Assembly (NCBI GenBank): GCA_030446005.1
Contig: JASUSP010000012.1
Coordinates: forward strand, 1-41,228
DNA from: Tepidanaerobacteraceae bacterium
Lineage (GTDB): Bacteria; Bacillota; Thermosediminibacteria; Thermosediminibacterales; Thermosediminibacteraceae
Direction of reading: 5' to 3'
Length of the DNA: 41,228 nucleotides
The notes beneath the pieces were generated by a model, which saw only the letters and a list, made by a program, of their open reading frames with translations, was not told where the DNA came from and searched no databases. Made by a program: the position numbers and the translations under genes. Shown here piece after piece: positions 9,769-18,652 of this stretch; position 1 is the first letter of the stretch, and each line of letters starts with the position of its first letter.

Positions 9769-11304
9769 TTGAAGAAGTTTTTTATGATTCAAATTGCAAT
9801 AATCGTTTTCGCATTGCTTTTTGCAAACGCCGCTTTTGCTCTGGCGTATTATTACCCTGAAAGCTACGAGGGGGGCGTAAAGGGCGATTCGGAGTACCAG
9901 GAGATGCTCTTCATTACGGGAGAGCCCGTCCTTTTAAAAGGGACCGTTAGGGTTTCCTTGGGCAGGCTGAGGGATGGGAAAAGGCAGGATAGGATAACCT
10001 ATAGTCTCTTTAGCGATGATAAAAGCGTGAACCTTTCCCGCAGCATAACCCTTTCCGTGACGATGGAAGGACAAAAGGAAAAAAGTCAAATCAAAACCAC
10101 CTGCGAGGTAATCCGTGCGAGCGAAACGGTGAGCGTAAAAAAGGAAAATGGTGCATCGGAAAGGTACACCCTGAAGAGTTATAGCCTTACGGCTTCTACC
10201 ATTACCGATATATCGGCTGCGGTAGATTATTCCGCTACGATAATAAGGGGAAGTAAGGTATACGAGGTAAATAACGGCCAGGGGACCGTTACCGTCGAAA
10301 TCAGCGGAAAGGGTGTGGGCTACGACAGCGCCTGGGGTGCCACGGAAAGTAGGCAAATTCAGCTTTTAATATCATCTCGGCGAAAAGCCGACTTAAAAAA
10401 GGGAACGGAAGCTTTCAGCTGGAAGGGTAGCGTCGAGGAGGAGCTGTCCCTGAGCAGGACCCGGGATATCTCATACGTTGAAAACCAGCCCACCCGCATA
10501 AGTTTTAAAGGGGCGTACGCTGAAATAAAGAAGGAAGAATCGATAGCCAGTTATAGTTACGACCTTCCCCGCTTCGATGAGAACGGGATGCCCGAAGACA
10601 AAAGGAATCGCGGGAGCAAAGTTATAAGCCTTTCGCTTACTCCGAAAAGCGAAATGGCCTACATCCCCAAAGTTGCCGACCTTGCCGGCCACTGGGCCCG
10701 TTCGGATGCGGAAAAGCTTCTGGCACTCGGGATCATAAGGCAGGAGGGAAGTTATTTTTGGCCCAAAATTCCGGCCAAGAGGCTGGAATTTGCCCTGGCG
10801 ATGGGAAGGCTTACGGATGCCGCTGCCCGTGCCGAAAGATGGGCGGAGCTTTTCGAAAACACGAGCACAAGGAAGTCTAGGAAAACTGTTCAAAGTTCCC
10901 TGCCTTTTGATGACCTTGTGCTTTCGGAAGAAGATGCGGCATACGTGCTGGCCCTTTCCGAGATGGGGGTGATGGAAGGCACCACACCACGCCGGTTTTC
11001 TCCCAATGAGAACCTTACCAGGGCACAGGTGGTTACAATCATGGTAAGAGCTCTGGGGCTTGAAAAAAATATCCCGCGGATGTACCGCCTGGGATTCAAG
11101 GATGAAGGGGAAATACCCCCCTGGGCGAAAGATGCGGTATACGTTGGAAGCAGCATAGGCCTCGTCCGGGGAGATGAGGCCGGTTACTTCCGTCCCGATG
11201 ACCCCGTGACCAGGGCGGAAGCCGCAGCCTTTTTGAACCGCTTCATGACCTACCTCAAGGATGACCTGAGGCGGGATTTCCGTGACAGGTTAATGGAATT
11301 TTAG
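9769..11304 (+). CDS. Secreted protein with three C-terminal SLH motifs
   Basis: 511 residues from a TTG start at 9769. The upstream AGGCGGGA at 9751-9758 gives good spacing to it, and the product then begins with a compact signal peptide (MKKFFMIQ, hydrophobic core, cleavage near AFA). ATG 9784 is an alternative. Residues ~25-300 form a domain I do not recognise. Three SLH motifs follow in the last ~200 residues: VADLAGHWARSDAEKL, then FDDLVLSEEDAAYVLAL with FSPNENLTRAQ, then FKDEGEIPPWAKDAV with YFRPDDPVTRAEA. Anchor position is opposite to the preceding gene (C-terminal rather than N-terminal). It is the last gene of the three-gene surface operon and ends at a strong hairpin terminator. 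Confidence 0.85.
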   Translation: MKKFFMIQIAIIVFALLFANAAFALAYYYPESYEGGVKGDSEYQEMLFITGEPVLLKGTVRVSLGRLRDGKRQDRITYSLFSDDKSVNLSRSITLSVTMEGQKEKSQIKTTCEVIRASETVSVKKENGASERYTLKSYSLTASTITDISAAVDYSATIIRGSKVYEVNNGQGTVTVEISGKGVGYDSAWGATESRQIQLLISSRRKADLKKGTEAFSWKGSVEEELSLSRTRDISYVENQPTRISFKGAYAEIKKEESIASYSYDLPRFDENGMPEDKRNRGSKVISLSLTPKSEMAYIPKVADLAGHWARSDAEKLLALGIIRQEGSYFWPKIPAKRLEFALAMGRLTDAAARAERWAELFENTSTRKSRKTVQSSLPFDDLVLSEEDAAYVLALSEMGVMEGTTPRRFSPNENLTRAQVVTIMVRALGLEKNIPRMYRLGFKDEGEIPPWAKDAVYVGSSIGLVRGDEAGYFRPDDPVTRAEAAAFLNRFMTYLKDDLRRDFRDRLMEF

Positions 11305-11326
11305 TTTTCTTTGGGAAAATGACCGG

Positions 11327-11355
11327 AAAATCCCCGCCTTTATGACGGGGATTTT
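11327..11355. terminator. Bidirectional rho-independent terminator
   Basis: AAAATCCCCG at 11327-11336 pairs with CGGGGATTTT at 11346-11355 across a 9-nt loop. A-rich and T-rich flanks serve both strands. It sits between the convergent surface operon and the UPF0210 gene. Confidence 0.9.
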
Positions 11356-11378
11356 TAGCATAACAATGAGGAATGAAC

Positions 11379-12743
11379 TTAATTTGTGAGGCTCTGCACT
11401 GGCGGTGGAATTCTTCCGCCGCGCCGGACGAAAATCGATGAATCGAAGGAATTGACGGGCATGACCGGAGCCCTGCCGAGGAGCCCGCCGAACTCCACGA
11501 AATCCCCCGCCTTTTTGCCGGGAGCAGGGATGATGCGGACCGCTGTTGTCTTTTTGTTCACAACCCCTATTGCCATTTCATCGGCTATAATGCCCGCTAT
11601 GGTTTCGGCACTGGTATCTCCGGGAATGGCTATCATGTCGAGACCCACCGAGCAGACGCAGGTCATGGCTTCCAGCTTTTCGATGGTCAGGGCTCCGTCG
11701 CTTGCCGCCCTTATCATTCCGGCGTCCTCGCTTACCGGTATAAAAGCACCGGAAAGCCCCCCTACATAAGATGCGGCCATGGCGCCGCCTTTTTTTACGG
11801 CGTCATTTAGGAGCATGAGTGCCGCCGTTGTCCCGGGTGCGCCGCAGCGCTCCAACCCCATGGCCTCAAGTATGTTGGCTATGCTGTCTCCCACAGCGGG
11901 GGTGGGGGCGAGGGAAAGGTCAATCACCCCGAAGGATGCTCCGAGCCGTCTTGCGGCTTCCCTGCCTATGAGTTCGCCGGCTCTCGTTATCTTAAAGGCC
12001 GTCCGCTTTACGGCCTCCGCAAGTTCTCCGAAATCGGCGCCTTCGCCAAGCCGCCTTATTACCGTATTGACTACGCCCGGTCCGCTAATTCCAATATTTA
12101 CCGTGGTTTCGGCCTCTCCGGGTCCGTGGAATGCGCCGGCCATAAAGGGGTTGTCCTCCACCGCGTTGGCAAATACCACAAGTTTTGCACAGCCTATTCC
12201 GTCGCGGGCCGCCGTGAGTTCGGCGGTTTTTTTAATTACGTGGCCCATGGCAAGCACCGCGTCCATGTTTATCCCGGCACGGGTGGAAGCTGCGTTGACC
12301 GAAGCGCAGACCCTTTCTGTCGCTGAGAGGGCTTCGGGTATCGAATTTATCAAGTTTATGTCCCCCCTGGTGAATCCCTTCTGGACCAGGGCCGAAAAGC
12401 CGCCGATGAAGTCTATGCCAAGCTCCCTTGCAGCATTGTCCATGGCTTCGGCTATGGGAGTTAGGTCCTTTTCCCTGCAGGATTCGGCGACGATGGCGAT
12501 GGGGGTTACGGATATGCGCTTATTTACTATCGGTATTCCGAATTCCGCCTCGAGTTCTTTAGCCACGGGCACCAGACTACCGGCGGTAGAGGTGAGCTTC
12601 CGGTAAATTTTTTCGGAAACTTCAAAGACGCTTTCTCCCGTGCAGTCCCTGAGGCTTATCCCCAGCGTTATCGTCCTTATGTCTAAATTTTCCGCCTGTA
12701 CCATTCTTATGGTTTCTATGATTTCGTCCCTGGAAAAGCTCAT
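11379..12743 (-). CDS. UPF0210 / DUF711 (PFL-like) family protein
   Basis: 454 residues from ATG 12743. The frame extends to an ATG at 12758, but GAGGAGG directly precedes the inner codon and the family usually begins close to the EIIETI...[14 protein letters not shown] segment seen here. The length is typical of the family. The sequence is rich in conserved glycine/alanine loops ([44 protein letters not shown]). Members have a pyruvate-formate-lyase-like fold by structural genomics; their reaction is not established. The gene nearly overlaps the ACT-domain gene upstream (stop at 12755). This UPF0237-UPF0210 pairing is conserved in many Firmicutes and archaea and suggests ligand sensing by the ACT partner. 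Confidence 0.85.
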   Translation of the reverse strand: MSFSRDEIIETIRMVQAENLDIRTITLGISLRDCTGESVFEVSEKIYRKLTSTAGSLVPVAKELEAEFGIPIVNKRISVTPIAIVAESCREKDLTPIAEAMDNAARELGIDFIGGFSALVQKGFTRGDINLINSIPEALSATERVCASVNAASTRAGINMDAVLAMGHVIKKTAELTAARDGIGCAKLVVFANAVEDNPFMAGAFHGPGEAETTVNIGISGPGVVNTVIRRLGEGADFGELAEAVKRTAFKITRAGELIGREAARRLGASFGVIDLSLAPTPAVGDSIANILEAMGLERCGAPGTTAALMLLNDAVKKGGAMAASYVGGLSGAFIPVSEDAGMIRAASDGALTIEKLEAMTCVCSVGLDMIAIPGDTSAETIAGIIADEMAIGVVNKKTTAVRIIPAPGKKAGDFVEFGGLLGRAPVMPVNSFDSSIFVRRGGRIPPPVQSLTN

Positions 12744-12754
12744 CTTCATCCTCC

Positions 12755-13204
12755 TCATATCCTGTGCATAAAGCGAAAGACTTCTTCCCTCTGCGCGTCC
12801 ACTCTTACTGAAAGGGATTTTCCTCTGTCTTCCAGAAGCTTTTTCAAATCTTCAAAACTCACCGTGCAGCCCGAAATATCCACCACCATTATCATTGTAA
12901 AAAGTCCCTCGATGGAGGTCTGGGTTATGTCGAGGATGTTGACGTTGTTTTTTGCAAGAACCTCCGAAATTCCCGCAATTATCCCCACTCTGTCCTCTCC
13001 AATCACCGAAATTACCGCTTTTTTTGCCGGCGGGGAGTTCGCTGGGAAGGGCTCCTTTAAAAGCTCGTTCCCTACGTAAATCTTGATGCCCTTGGATGCA
13101 GCAAAGATGCGGGCTTCTTTGGTAACGAGGGAACCCGGCGGAAGTTTTAAAATTTCGCTTCCGTCGTAATTTTTTATGGTATCCAAGGTAACGAGAATCT
13201 CCAT
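12755..13204 (-). CDS. ACT-domain regulatory protein (UPF0237-like) with N-terminal extension
   Basis: 149 residues. Residues ~62-149 are an ACT domain of the UPF0237 type: [21 protein letters not shown], then [25 protein letters not shown] domains bind amino acids or similar small ligands. Typical UPF0237 proteins are only ~90 residues; this one carries about 55 extra residues at the N-terminus with [24 protein letters not shown]. By eye that resembles the short leader segment found in ethanolamine-utilisation EutT/EutQ-type proteins (a pattern like L-T-P-x-A-R-x-x-x-x-x-x-G-I-x-I). It forms an operon with the UPF0210 gene and has its own promoter upstream. Confidence 0.8.
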   Translation of the reverse strand: MEILVTLDTIKNYDGSEILKLPPGSLVTKEARIFAASKGIKIYVGNELLKEPFPANSPPAKKAVISVIGEDRVGIIAGISEVLAKNNVNILDITQTSIEGLFTMIMVVDISGCTVSFEDLKKLLEDRGKSLSVRVDAQREEVFRFMHRI

Positions 13205-13247
13205 GACGTTGAAGCACCCCTTATGAAAATGGTTTATATAATTCTAA

Positions 13248-13276
13248 AGTATAAGTATAAAAATGAAAAACATCAA
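13248..13276 (-). promoter_or_regulatory. Sigma-A promoter of the ACT/UPF0210 operon
   Basis: Read on the minus strand, TTGATG (13276-13271) is followed after 17 bases by TATACT (13253-13248). The start codon is at 13204. A second TATACT copy at 13259-13254 lies at poorer spacing. Confidence 0.6.
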
Positions 13277-13372
13277 GATACTCGGAAAAATTTTTATAAC
13301 GGGCAGGCGGAATAAAATTGCAGCCGTAAGAGAAAATAAATATGAAAACCCGTAAAGAAGGTGGTCGGAGCT

Positions 13373-13582
13373 TTGGAGATTCTTAAAAATCTTGCTGAAG
13401 ATTTAGTGGAAGCCTATACCCCATCTACAGTGGCAATATTTGTATTAATAGGTCTTTTCCTGTTTTTCGTGGAATCAAGGAGCATGGCCCAGAAAAAGCT
13501 GAAATCCGAAAAACTCCTGCTAAAAGCGATAGGCGTCCTGTACGCAATAGGCAGCATTGTCGTCTATCTGATAATCAGCTGA
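13373..13582 (+). CDS. Small membrane protein heading the germination operon
   Basis: 69 residues from TTG 13373, preceded by AAGGTGG nine bases upstream; a GTG at 13361 overlaps that ribosome site and is less likely. Two hydrophobic segments (VAIFVLIGLFLFFV and AIGVLYAIGSIVVYLII) flank a short positive loop (MAQKKLKSEK), giving a two-helix hairpin topology. It lies 24 bases before the GerA-type gene and is probably cotranscribed. Similar short two-helix proteins accompany ger operons in clostridia; I cannot give a function. It may assist receptor assembly, which is inference from position. Confidence 0.65.
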   Translation: MEILKNLAEDLVEAYTPSTVAIFVLIGLFLFFVESRSMAQKKLKSEKLLLKAIGVLYAIGSIVVYLIIS

Positions 13583-13606
13583 GATGATTTCGGGGGGATA
13601 TTCTTT

Positions 13607-15214
13607 ATGGGAATTTTCGACACCCTGGGCAAAAGGAAAAAAACCGAGATTTTCTTCGAAAGGGACATGACTCCGGATAAAAACAGGAAGCTTTACAAGG
13701 ACATAGACGAAAATTTGAAGGTATTTAAGGAGTACCTGGCGGACTGCGACGACCTGATAATCAGGGAGTTCGTGATGGGAAATCCCGACAAAACCAAGCA
13801 CAGAATGGCTATGATAAATATCGACGGGCTCGTCGACAAAAGGCTCGTGCATGAAGAAATTATGAAATCGCTGATGCTGCATGCCAGGCAGACACCCCTG
13901 GAACACAGCGTGGGAGACAAGTTTTTACAGCTGATTAAGGTAGGACTGCTCACGGTGGCGGAATTGAAAGAAACGGATAACTTCGGAGAGCTGGTGCTGG
14001 CGGTGCTCTGCGGCGATACCGCTCTCATCATTGACAAATTAGACAGGGCTTTGATTTTAAACACGAAAGGCTGGGAAAAAAGGGGAGTGGAGGAACCCCA
14101 GACCGAATCTGTGATAAGAGGGCCGAGGGACGGTTTTACGGAAACCTACAGGGTAAACGTGGCCCTTGTTCGGCGAAGGATAAAGGACCCCAATTTGAAG
14201 GTCAAGACCGTGAGGATTGGAAGGCATACCAGGACCGACGTGGGAGTGCTTTACATCAAGGGAATCGCAAACCCTTCCATCGTGGAAGAGGTCTTAAAGA
14301 GGTTAAACAAGGTGGACATAGATGGTGTGCTGGAAAGCGGGTATATAGAGCAGATGATAGAGGACAACTGGGTTTCGTTTTTCCCGCAGTTCAGGCGCAC
14401 CGAAAGGCCAGACGTGGCGGCGGCGGCCCTTTTAGAGGGCAACGTGCTTATCATCTGCGACACCACACCCTTCGTCCTTATAGCCCCTACCACCCTGTTC
14501 AGTCTCTTTCATTCTTCCGAAGACTACTATGAGAGGTGGTACATCGCATCATTAATCAGGCTCCTTCGCTTTGCCGCGGCGGCACTCGCTATTGCAGCTC
14601 CCTCCTTTTACGTGGCCATGGTGGCCTACCATCCGGGCATGCTGCCAACGGACCTTGCGCTGTCCATTGGCGCGACGAGGGAAGGAGTGCCGTTTTCAAC
14701 CACGGTCGAAGCCCTCATAATGATGCTTTCGCTGGAAGTTTTGAGAGAAGCGGGAATAAGGCTGCCGGGCCCCATAGGCCAGACCATAGGTATCGTTGGA
14801 GGCCTCGTCGTAGGGGAGGCAGCCGTGAGGGCGGGAATCGTTAGCCCCATAATGGTCATCCTCATAGCCATCAACGCCATATCCTCCTTTGCTGTGCCCA
14901 ACTTCAGCGTGGCCATAGGCTTTCGCCTGCTTACCTTCATATTTTTGATCCTCGCGTCGGTGGCCGGGCTTTACGGCGTCATGCTCGGGTTTCTGGGGCT
15001 CACTGTCCACCTCGTGACGTTAAAGAGCTTCGGAGTCCCCTATTTGTCCCCGGTAATCTCGTTTAAATTTACCGGGTTGAGGGACCTCGTAGTGAGGGCA
15101 CCGCTTCCTTCGCTAAAAGAAAGGCCGGAGTATACCGTGCCGGTGGATAAAACCAGGATGCGGGATTCCAGGGTAAAGGAAAGAGGCGGTGGTGAGGAAA
15201 ATGATAATGGATGA
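13607..15214 (+). CDS. Spore germinant receptor A subunit (GerA/GerAA family)
   Basis: 535 residues, the usual length for the family. The N-terminal half is soluble and hydrophilic. It contains the conserved stretches ESVIRGPRDGFTE and VNVALVRRRIKDPNLKV, hallmarks of GerA-type proteins. The C-terminal half has several membrane segments around FYVAMVAYHPGMLPTDLALSIGATREGVPF and ends with a cytoplasmic tail after the FGVPYLSP motif. The protein sits in the spore inner membrane and, with B and C subunits, forms a nutrient-gated channel that starts germination. ATG 13607 follows a GGGGG ribosome site. The 3' end overlaps the B-subunit gene by 8 bases. Confidence 0.95.
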   Translation: MGIFDTLGKRKKTEIFFERDMTPDKNRKLYKDIDENLKVFKEYLADCDDLIIREFVMGNPDKTKHRMAMINIDGLVDKRLVHEEIMKSLMLHARQTPLEHSVGDKFLQLIKVGLLTVAELKETDNFGELVLAVLCGDTALIIDKLDRALILNTKGWEKRGVEEPQTESVIRGPRDGFTETYRVNVALVRRRIKDPNLKVKTVRIGRHTRTDVGVLYIKGIANPSIVEEVLKRLNKVDIDGVLESGYIEQMIEDNWVSFFPQFRRTERPDVAAAALLEGNVLIICDTTPFVLIAPTTLFSLFHSSEDYYERWYIASLIRLLRFAAAALAIAAPSFYVAMVAYHPGMLPTDLALSIGATREGVPFSTTVEALIMMLSLEVLREAGIRLPGPIGQTIGIVGGLVVGEAAVRAGIVSPIMVILIAINAISSFAVPNFSVAIGFRLLTFIFLILASVAGLYGVMLGFLGLTVHLVTLKSFGVPYLSPVISFKFTGLRDLVVRAPLPSLKERPEYTVPVDKTRMRDSRVKERGGGEENDNG

Positions 15215-16298
15215 TGACCGAATATCAACCGAGCAGGCCATCGCACTGATTGTAAATGCGGCGGTAGGCGTGGGGATTTTAAGCCTTCCGAGGGTTGCGG
15301 TAAAAAGCGCGGGCCCCGACTGCTGGATCGTCGTGCTCCTGGGAGGATTAATAGCCCTCTTCGGTGCCCTGGTGGTCGGCGGGATTATAAAGCGGCTGGA
15401 GGGGAGGACTTTCGTCGATTATATTTCCTTAGTCTTCGGAAGGCCCGTGGGTCTGATACTGGGGGTTGTTTACGGGATTTACTTTACCCTGATTGCTGCG
15501 GTCGTGCTGAGGGGCTTCGCGGAGGTGATGAAGAATTTCGCCCTGGAGGAGACCCCTTTAGAATTTTTCGTCGTGACGCTGCTGGTGCTCTCGGCCTACC
15601 TCATACGGCACGGGCTCGAACCCATGGTGAGGCTGATGGTGGTAAATTTCCCCTTCTGGTTCATCCCTTCGGTGGCCATGCTTATACTCAGCCTTTATAA
15701 TGCCGATTTTTCCGAACTGCTGCCGTTTTTGAGGACGCCGCCGGAAAAGCTTTTACAGGGGGCCTTGAGTTCAATGCTGAGCCTGGTGGGCTTTGAGGTG
15801 CTTTTGACGTCGGCCCAGGGCTTGAAGACGGTGAAGGACGTAAACAAAGTTATGGTGGTTTCGATGGGCATCGTGACGGCGTACTACACGTTCGTTGTGG
15901 TTACGGTGGTCGTGTCGATGGGCATTGCCGAAACTTCAAGGACCATCTGGCCCACCATGGCCGTCGTGAGGAGGATAAGCGTGCCGGGCGAGATCCTAGA
16001 GAGGATGGACGCCCTGGCGGTGGCGCTCTGGGTGATGGTGGTTTTCACGACGGTGTGCGCCTACTATTTTGCGGCCTCGATTACCTTCACCAACGTTTTC
16101 AGGGCGAGGGAGTTTAAAATATTTGACTCCATCCTTTTCCCGTGGATATATCTTGCTGCGATGCTCCCGGAGAACATCCTGGAAGTGGAGGATTGGCTGA
16201 AATTTGCCGGGAACTTTTCGATCCTAACGTGTTTTTTATTACCCATCATTATCCTTGTTGCAGGCATGGCCAGGGACAAGTGGGGGAGGAAGGGATGA
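15207..16298 (+). CDS. Spore germinant receptor B subunit (GerAB-type permease)
   Basis: 363 residues from ATG 15207, nine bases after GGTGAGG; ATG 15201 and upstream GTGs are in frame but badly spaced. The sequence is an APC-superfamily transporter-like protein with about ten membrane helices, starting RISTEQAIALIVNAAVGVGILSLPR. That opening is the family signature, and the GVGILSLPR loop corresponds to the unwound first helix that binds ligand. GerAB subunits recognise the germinant, often an amino acid. The gene lies between the A and C subunits, overlapping both, so the three are translationally coupled. Confidence 0.93.
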   Translation: MDDDRISTEQAIALIVNAAVGVGILSLPRVAVKSAGPDCWIVVLLGGLIALFGALVVGGIIKRLEGRTFVDYISLVFGRPVGLILGVVYGIYFTLIAAVVLRGFAEVMKNFALEETPLEFFVVTLLVLSAYLIRHGLEPMVRLMVVNFPFWFIPSVAMLILSLYNADFSELLPFLRTPPEKLLQGALSSMLSLVGFEVLLTSAQGLKTVKDVNKVMVVSMGIVTAYYTFVVVTVVVSMGIAETSRTIWPTMAVVRRISVPGEILERMDALAVALWVMVVFTTVCAYYFAASITFTNVFRAREFKIFDSILFPWIYLAAMLPENILEVEDWLKFAGNFSILTCFLLPIIILVAGMARDKWGRKG

Positions 16299-17428
16299 AG
16301 CTGAGAAAAATCATACTGGCAGGTCTTTTGTCAATTGCGATTTTCGCCGTGTCGGGCTGCTGGGACATGGTGGACATAGACCGCAGGTTTTTCGTGGGGA
16401 ACATAGGCATAGATAAAGCCGCAGTGGACGACAAACTTAAAGTTGAGTTCACGATGCCCATAGTCAGGAAAATCTCAGGCGAGGGAGGCCAGGGAGGCGG
16501 CGGCGGGGGCTCCACCATCGCCTCGGTCAGCACGGTGGCCGACTCCATCCACGCCGCCGCACGCCAGATGTCCCACCGCCTCAGCCGGCGGCTCTTTTTC
16601 GAACACACCCGGGTGATATTGATAGGAGAGGAAGCAGCGAGGGACGGGATAGAAGGGGTCGTGAATTTCCTTTCGAGGAACACCGAAATAAACCGCCGCG
16701 GGAGGATAATGGTAGTAAAAGGGAAGGCTGAAGATGCGCTCAAGGTAAAAAACGAGTACGAGACGCTTCATGCAATGTATATAGCCAACATCTTTGAGAA
16801 CTGGATGTTCTGTTCTAAATTTATAGAAATCACCATCGACGATTTCATGAAGAGCGTCTACTCCACGAAGGGCAACGTCCTCCTTTCGCGGCTTACCCCC
16901 GGGAAAATGGACGTCTCGATAGGCGGTGCGGCGGTCATCAAAAATTACAAACTGGTGGGGTGGCTGGATGAAAACGAAACCCTAGGGGTAAACTTCGTCC
17001 TCGGCAAGGTGAGAGGAGGCGATTTGACCTTCAAACAGCCGGGCGAGGATTATCCAGTGGTGATGAGCATCATCCAGATTTCGACGAAAATGGAACTTGT
17101 GGAAGCGGGTACCTACCCCAAGTTTAAAATATCGCCCAGAATAGTGGCCGATATAGTTGAAACGCCTGTTGATGCAAAAATAGACGGCGATAAGCTGAAA
17201 TCCCTGGAAAAGGACCTGGAAGAAAAGGTGAACCAGATAATTTTAAAAGGGGTGAAAAAGCTGCAGAAGGAATTTCAGGTGGACGTCCTGGGCTTCGGCG
17301 AATACCTCTACAAATACAGGCCCGATATCTGGGAATATTACAGGGAGGACTGGGAGAATATCTTCCCTGACGTGGAGGTTGTCGTTGACACGAAGGCCAC
17401 GATACGCGGTATAGGTGCTTCCCTGTAG
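16295..17428 (+). CDS. Spore germinant receptor C subunit (Ger(x)C lipoprotein)
   Basis: 377 residues from ATG 16295, which overlaps the upstream stop as ATGA and follows GGGGGAGGAAGGG. A lipoprotein signal peptide ends in VSGC with the lipidated Cys at residue 22, followed by WDMVDIDRR, the standard opening of Ger(x)C proteins. A Gly-rich insert (GGQGGGGGGS, about residues 66-75) interrupts the first domain. The C-terminal third contains long helices typical of GerC. The protein is attached to the outer face of the spore inner membrane and completes the receptor. Confidence 0.94.
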   Translation: MKLRKIILAGLLSIAIFAVSGCWDMVDIDRRFFVGNIGIDKAAVDDKLKVEFTMPIVRKISGEGGQGGGGGGSTIASVSTVADSIHAAARQMSHRLSRRLFFEHTRVILIGEEAARDGIEGVVNFLSRNTEINRRGRIMVVKGKAEDALKVKNEYETLHAMYIANIFENWMFCSKFIEITIDDFMKSVYSTKGNVLLSRLTPGKMDVSIGGAAVIKNYKLVGWLDENETLGVNFVLGKVRGGDLTFKQPGEDYPVVMSIIQISTKMELVEAGTYPKFKISPRIVADIVETPVDAKIDGDKLKSLEKDLEEKVNQIILKGVKKLQKEFQVDVLGFGEYLYKYRPDIWEYYREDWENIFPDVEVVVDTKATIRGIGASL

Positions 17429-17470
17429 GGGAATAATTTAGATAGATTAAATTAGCAAGGGGGAGGACCT

Positions 17471-18400
17471 ATGGCGGTTTTCAGGAAATTGATTACGATA
17501 GCTTTAGCTGTGGCTTTGCTTTCCATTCTCGGCGCTTTGGCAGGGGCATCGGGCATAGCGGGCCACGGCCTCGATGCGGGGAAAAATTCCGGAATGGATG
17601 TGGAGGACCTTTCATCAAAAATTATAAGGTTTCACGTGGTGGCAAGCGGAAATTCGCCCAAGGAGCAGGAGTTGAAGCTTCGGGTCCGCGATGCGGTATT
17701 GGATGCCCTGAAGGACGACCTTTCGAAAATGGAAGACATCGAGGAAACGAGAAATTATATAAAATCGCACCTGAAGAACATAGAAATGATAGCGAAAAAA
17801 GAAGTGGAAGAAAGTGGAAAGGATTACGAGGTGAAGGCCTTTTTCGGGAAGTTCCCCTTTCCGGTAAAAACCTACGGCTTCATCACCCTTCCGGCTGGCG
17901 AGTACGAGGCCTTGAGGATTATCATAGGAAAGGGGGGAGGAAAAAACTGGTGGTGCATATTATTTCCGCCGCTTTGCTTCGTGGACATCACCCACGGCAT
18001 AGCCACCGAAGAGGCTAGATTAAAGCTGAGCGAGGCTTTTACGCCGGAAGATATGTCTGCAGCGAAAAATCCACTCAAAGGCCAAAAAGAACTGGAACAA
18101 AGGCAATCCCGGGACAACACCCAAGATAAAAGAAACGAACCGGCCATAGAAAAAAGACCCCAGCAGGAAAAGCGAGCCTTCGATAACTACCAAAAAAGCA
18201 AAAATGAGCCTGTTTTGGATGACGCAAAAAACCTGGAAGAAAAACCGGCGCAGCCTAACACCCGAAATGGTGCGGCCATTGTAGCCGTTGATAAAAACCC
18301 TGCAAACGAGCCCGTGGTGGTGAAATTCAGGATGATAGAGTGGCTGCACGCCGCCTGGGACAGTCTCCGGCAAAACTTTAAGGTCGCCTTAAACAATTGA
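17471..18400 (+). CDS. spoIIR: Stage II sporulation protein R
   Basis: 309 residues with an N-terminal signal/anchor segment. The conserved SpoIIR core is clear: KIIRFHVVASGNSPKEQELKL, then VRDAVLDAL, and the WWCILFPPLCFVDIT motif around residues 157-171. SpoIIR is made in the forespore under sigma-F, secreted to the intermembrane space, and triggers SpoIIGA to process pro-sigma-E in the mother cell. Bacillus subtilis SpoIIR is about 224 residues. Here ~85 residues of Lys/Glu/Gln/Asn-rich sequence (about 197-281) separate the core from a C-terminal VVVKFRMIEWL segment that looks like the normal SpoIIR end. The start ATG follows GGGGGAGG. The gene follows the ger genes by 42 bases; a sigma-F promoter could not be recognised. 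Confidence 0.92.
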   Translation: MAVFRKLITIALAVALLSILGALAGASGIAGHGLDAGKNSGMDVEDLSSKIIRFHVVASGNSPKEQELKLRVRDAVLDALKDDLSKMEDIEETRNYIKSHLKNIEMIAKKEVEESGKDYEVKAFFGKFPFPVKTYGFITLPAGEYEALRIIIGKGGGKNWWCILFPPLCFVDITHGIATEEARLKLSEAFTPEDMSAAKNPLKGQKELEQRQSRDNTQDKRNEPAIEKRPQQEKRAFDNYQKSKNEPVLDDAKNLEEKPAQPNTRNGAAIVAVDKNPANEPVVVKFRMIEWLHAAWDSLRQNFKVALNN

Positions 18401-18406
18401 AAAAAT

Positions 18407-18439
18407 GGCCCCGGCGAAGCGAAAGCCAGGGGCTTTTTT
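18407..18439 (+). terminator. Rho-independent terminator after spoIIR
   Basis: GCCCC at 18408-18412 pairs with GGGGC at 18429-18433, extended inward by GGC/GCC with one bulge, and is followed by six T residues. It ends the germination/spoIIR transcription unit. Confidence 0.8.
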
Positions 18440-18652
18440 CTCGCTTTTAAAGCCATTATACGGGCGTATAACCCCGGCATCCCCAATTAAACTAAATAGC
18501 GTTCATGTAATTCGGTTATAAAAAAATTTGTTCACTTTTGCACCGTTTCTTAACATAAATTTAACATTTTGTTCTGGTTTTTATATTGAATTTCACCGTA
18601 TTCTGTGCTTTAATTAGTAATATGTTCGAGAAATGAAGGGAGGGTGAGTGTG

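Noticed and set aside
11779-12606. 275-codon plus-strand frame opposite the UPF0210 gene
   Set aside because: Antisense shadow; its Ser/Ala/Pro-rich product has no recognisable domain, while the minus-strand protein is a clear family member.
13305-13345. Possible sigma-G promoter (GAATA ... AAAATAA) before the ger operon
   Set aside because: The -10 half matches the CATACTA consensus too poorly.
18441-18652. Promoter or riboswitch in the 210-base leader of the decarboxylase gene
   Set aside because: Only weak candidates (TTAACA with TATATT at 15 bases; TTGTTC with TAACAT at 17 bases); no conserved aptamer sequence seen.
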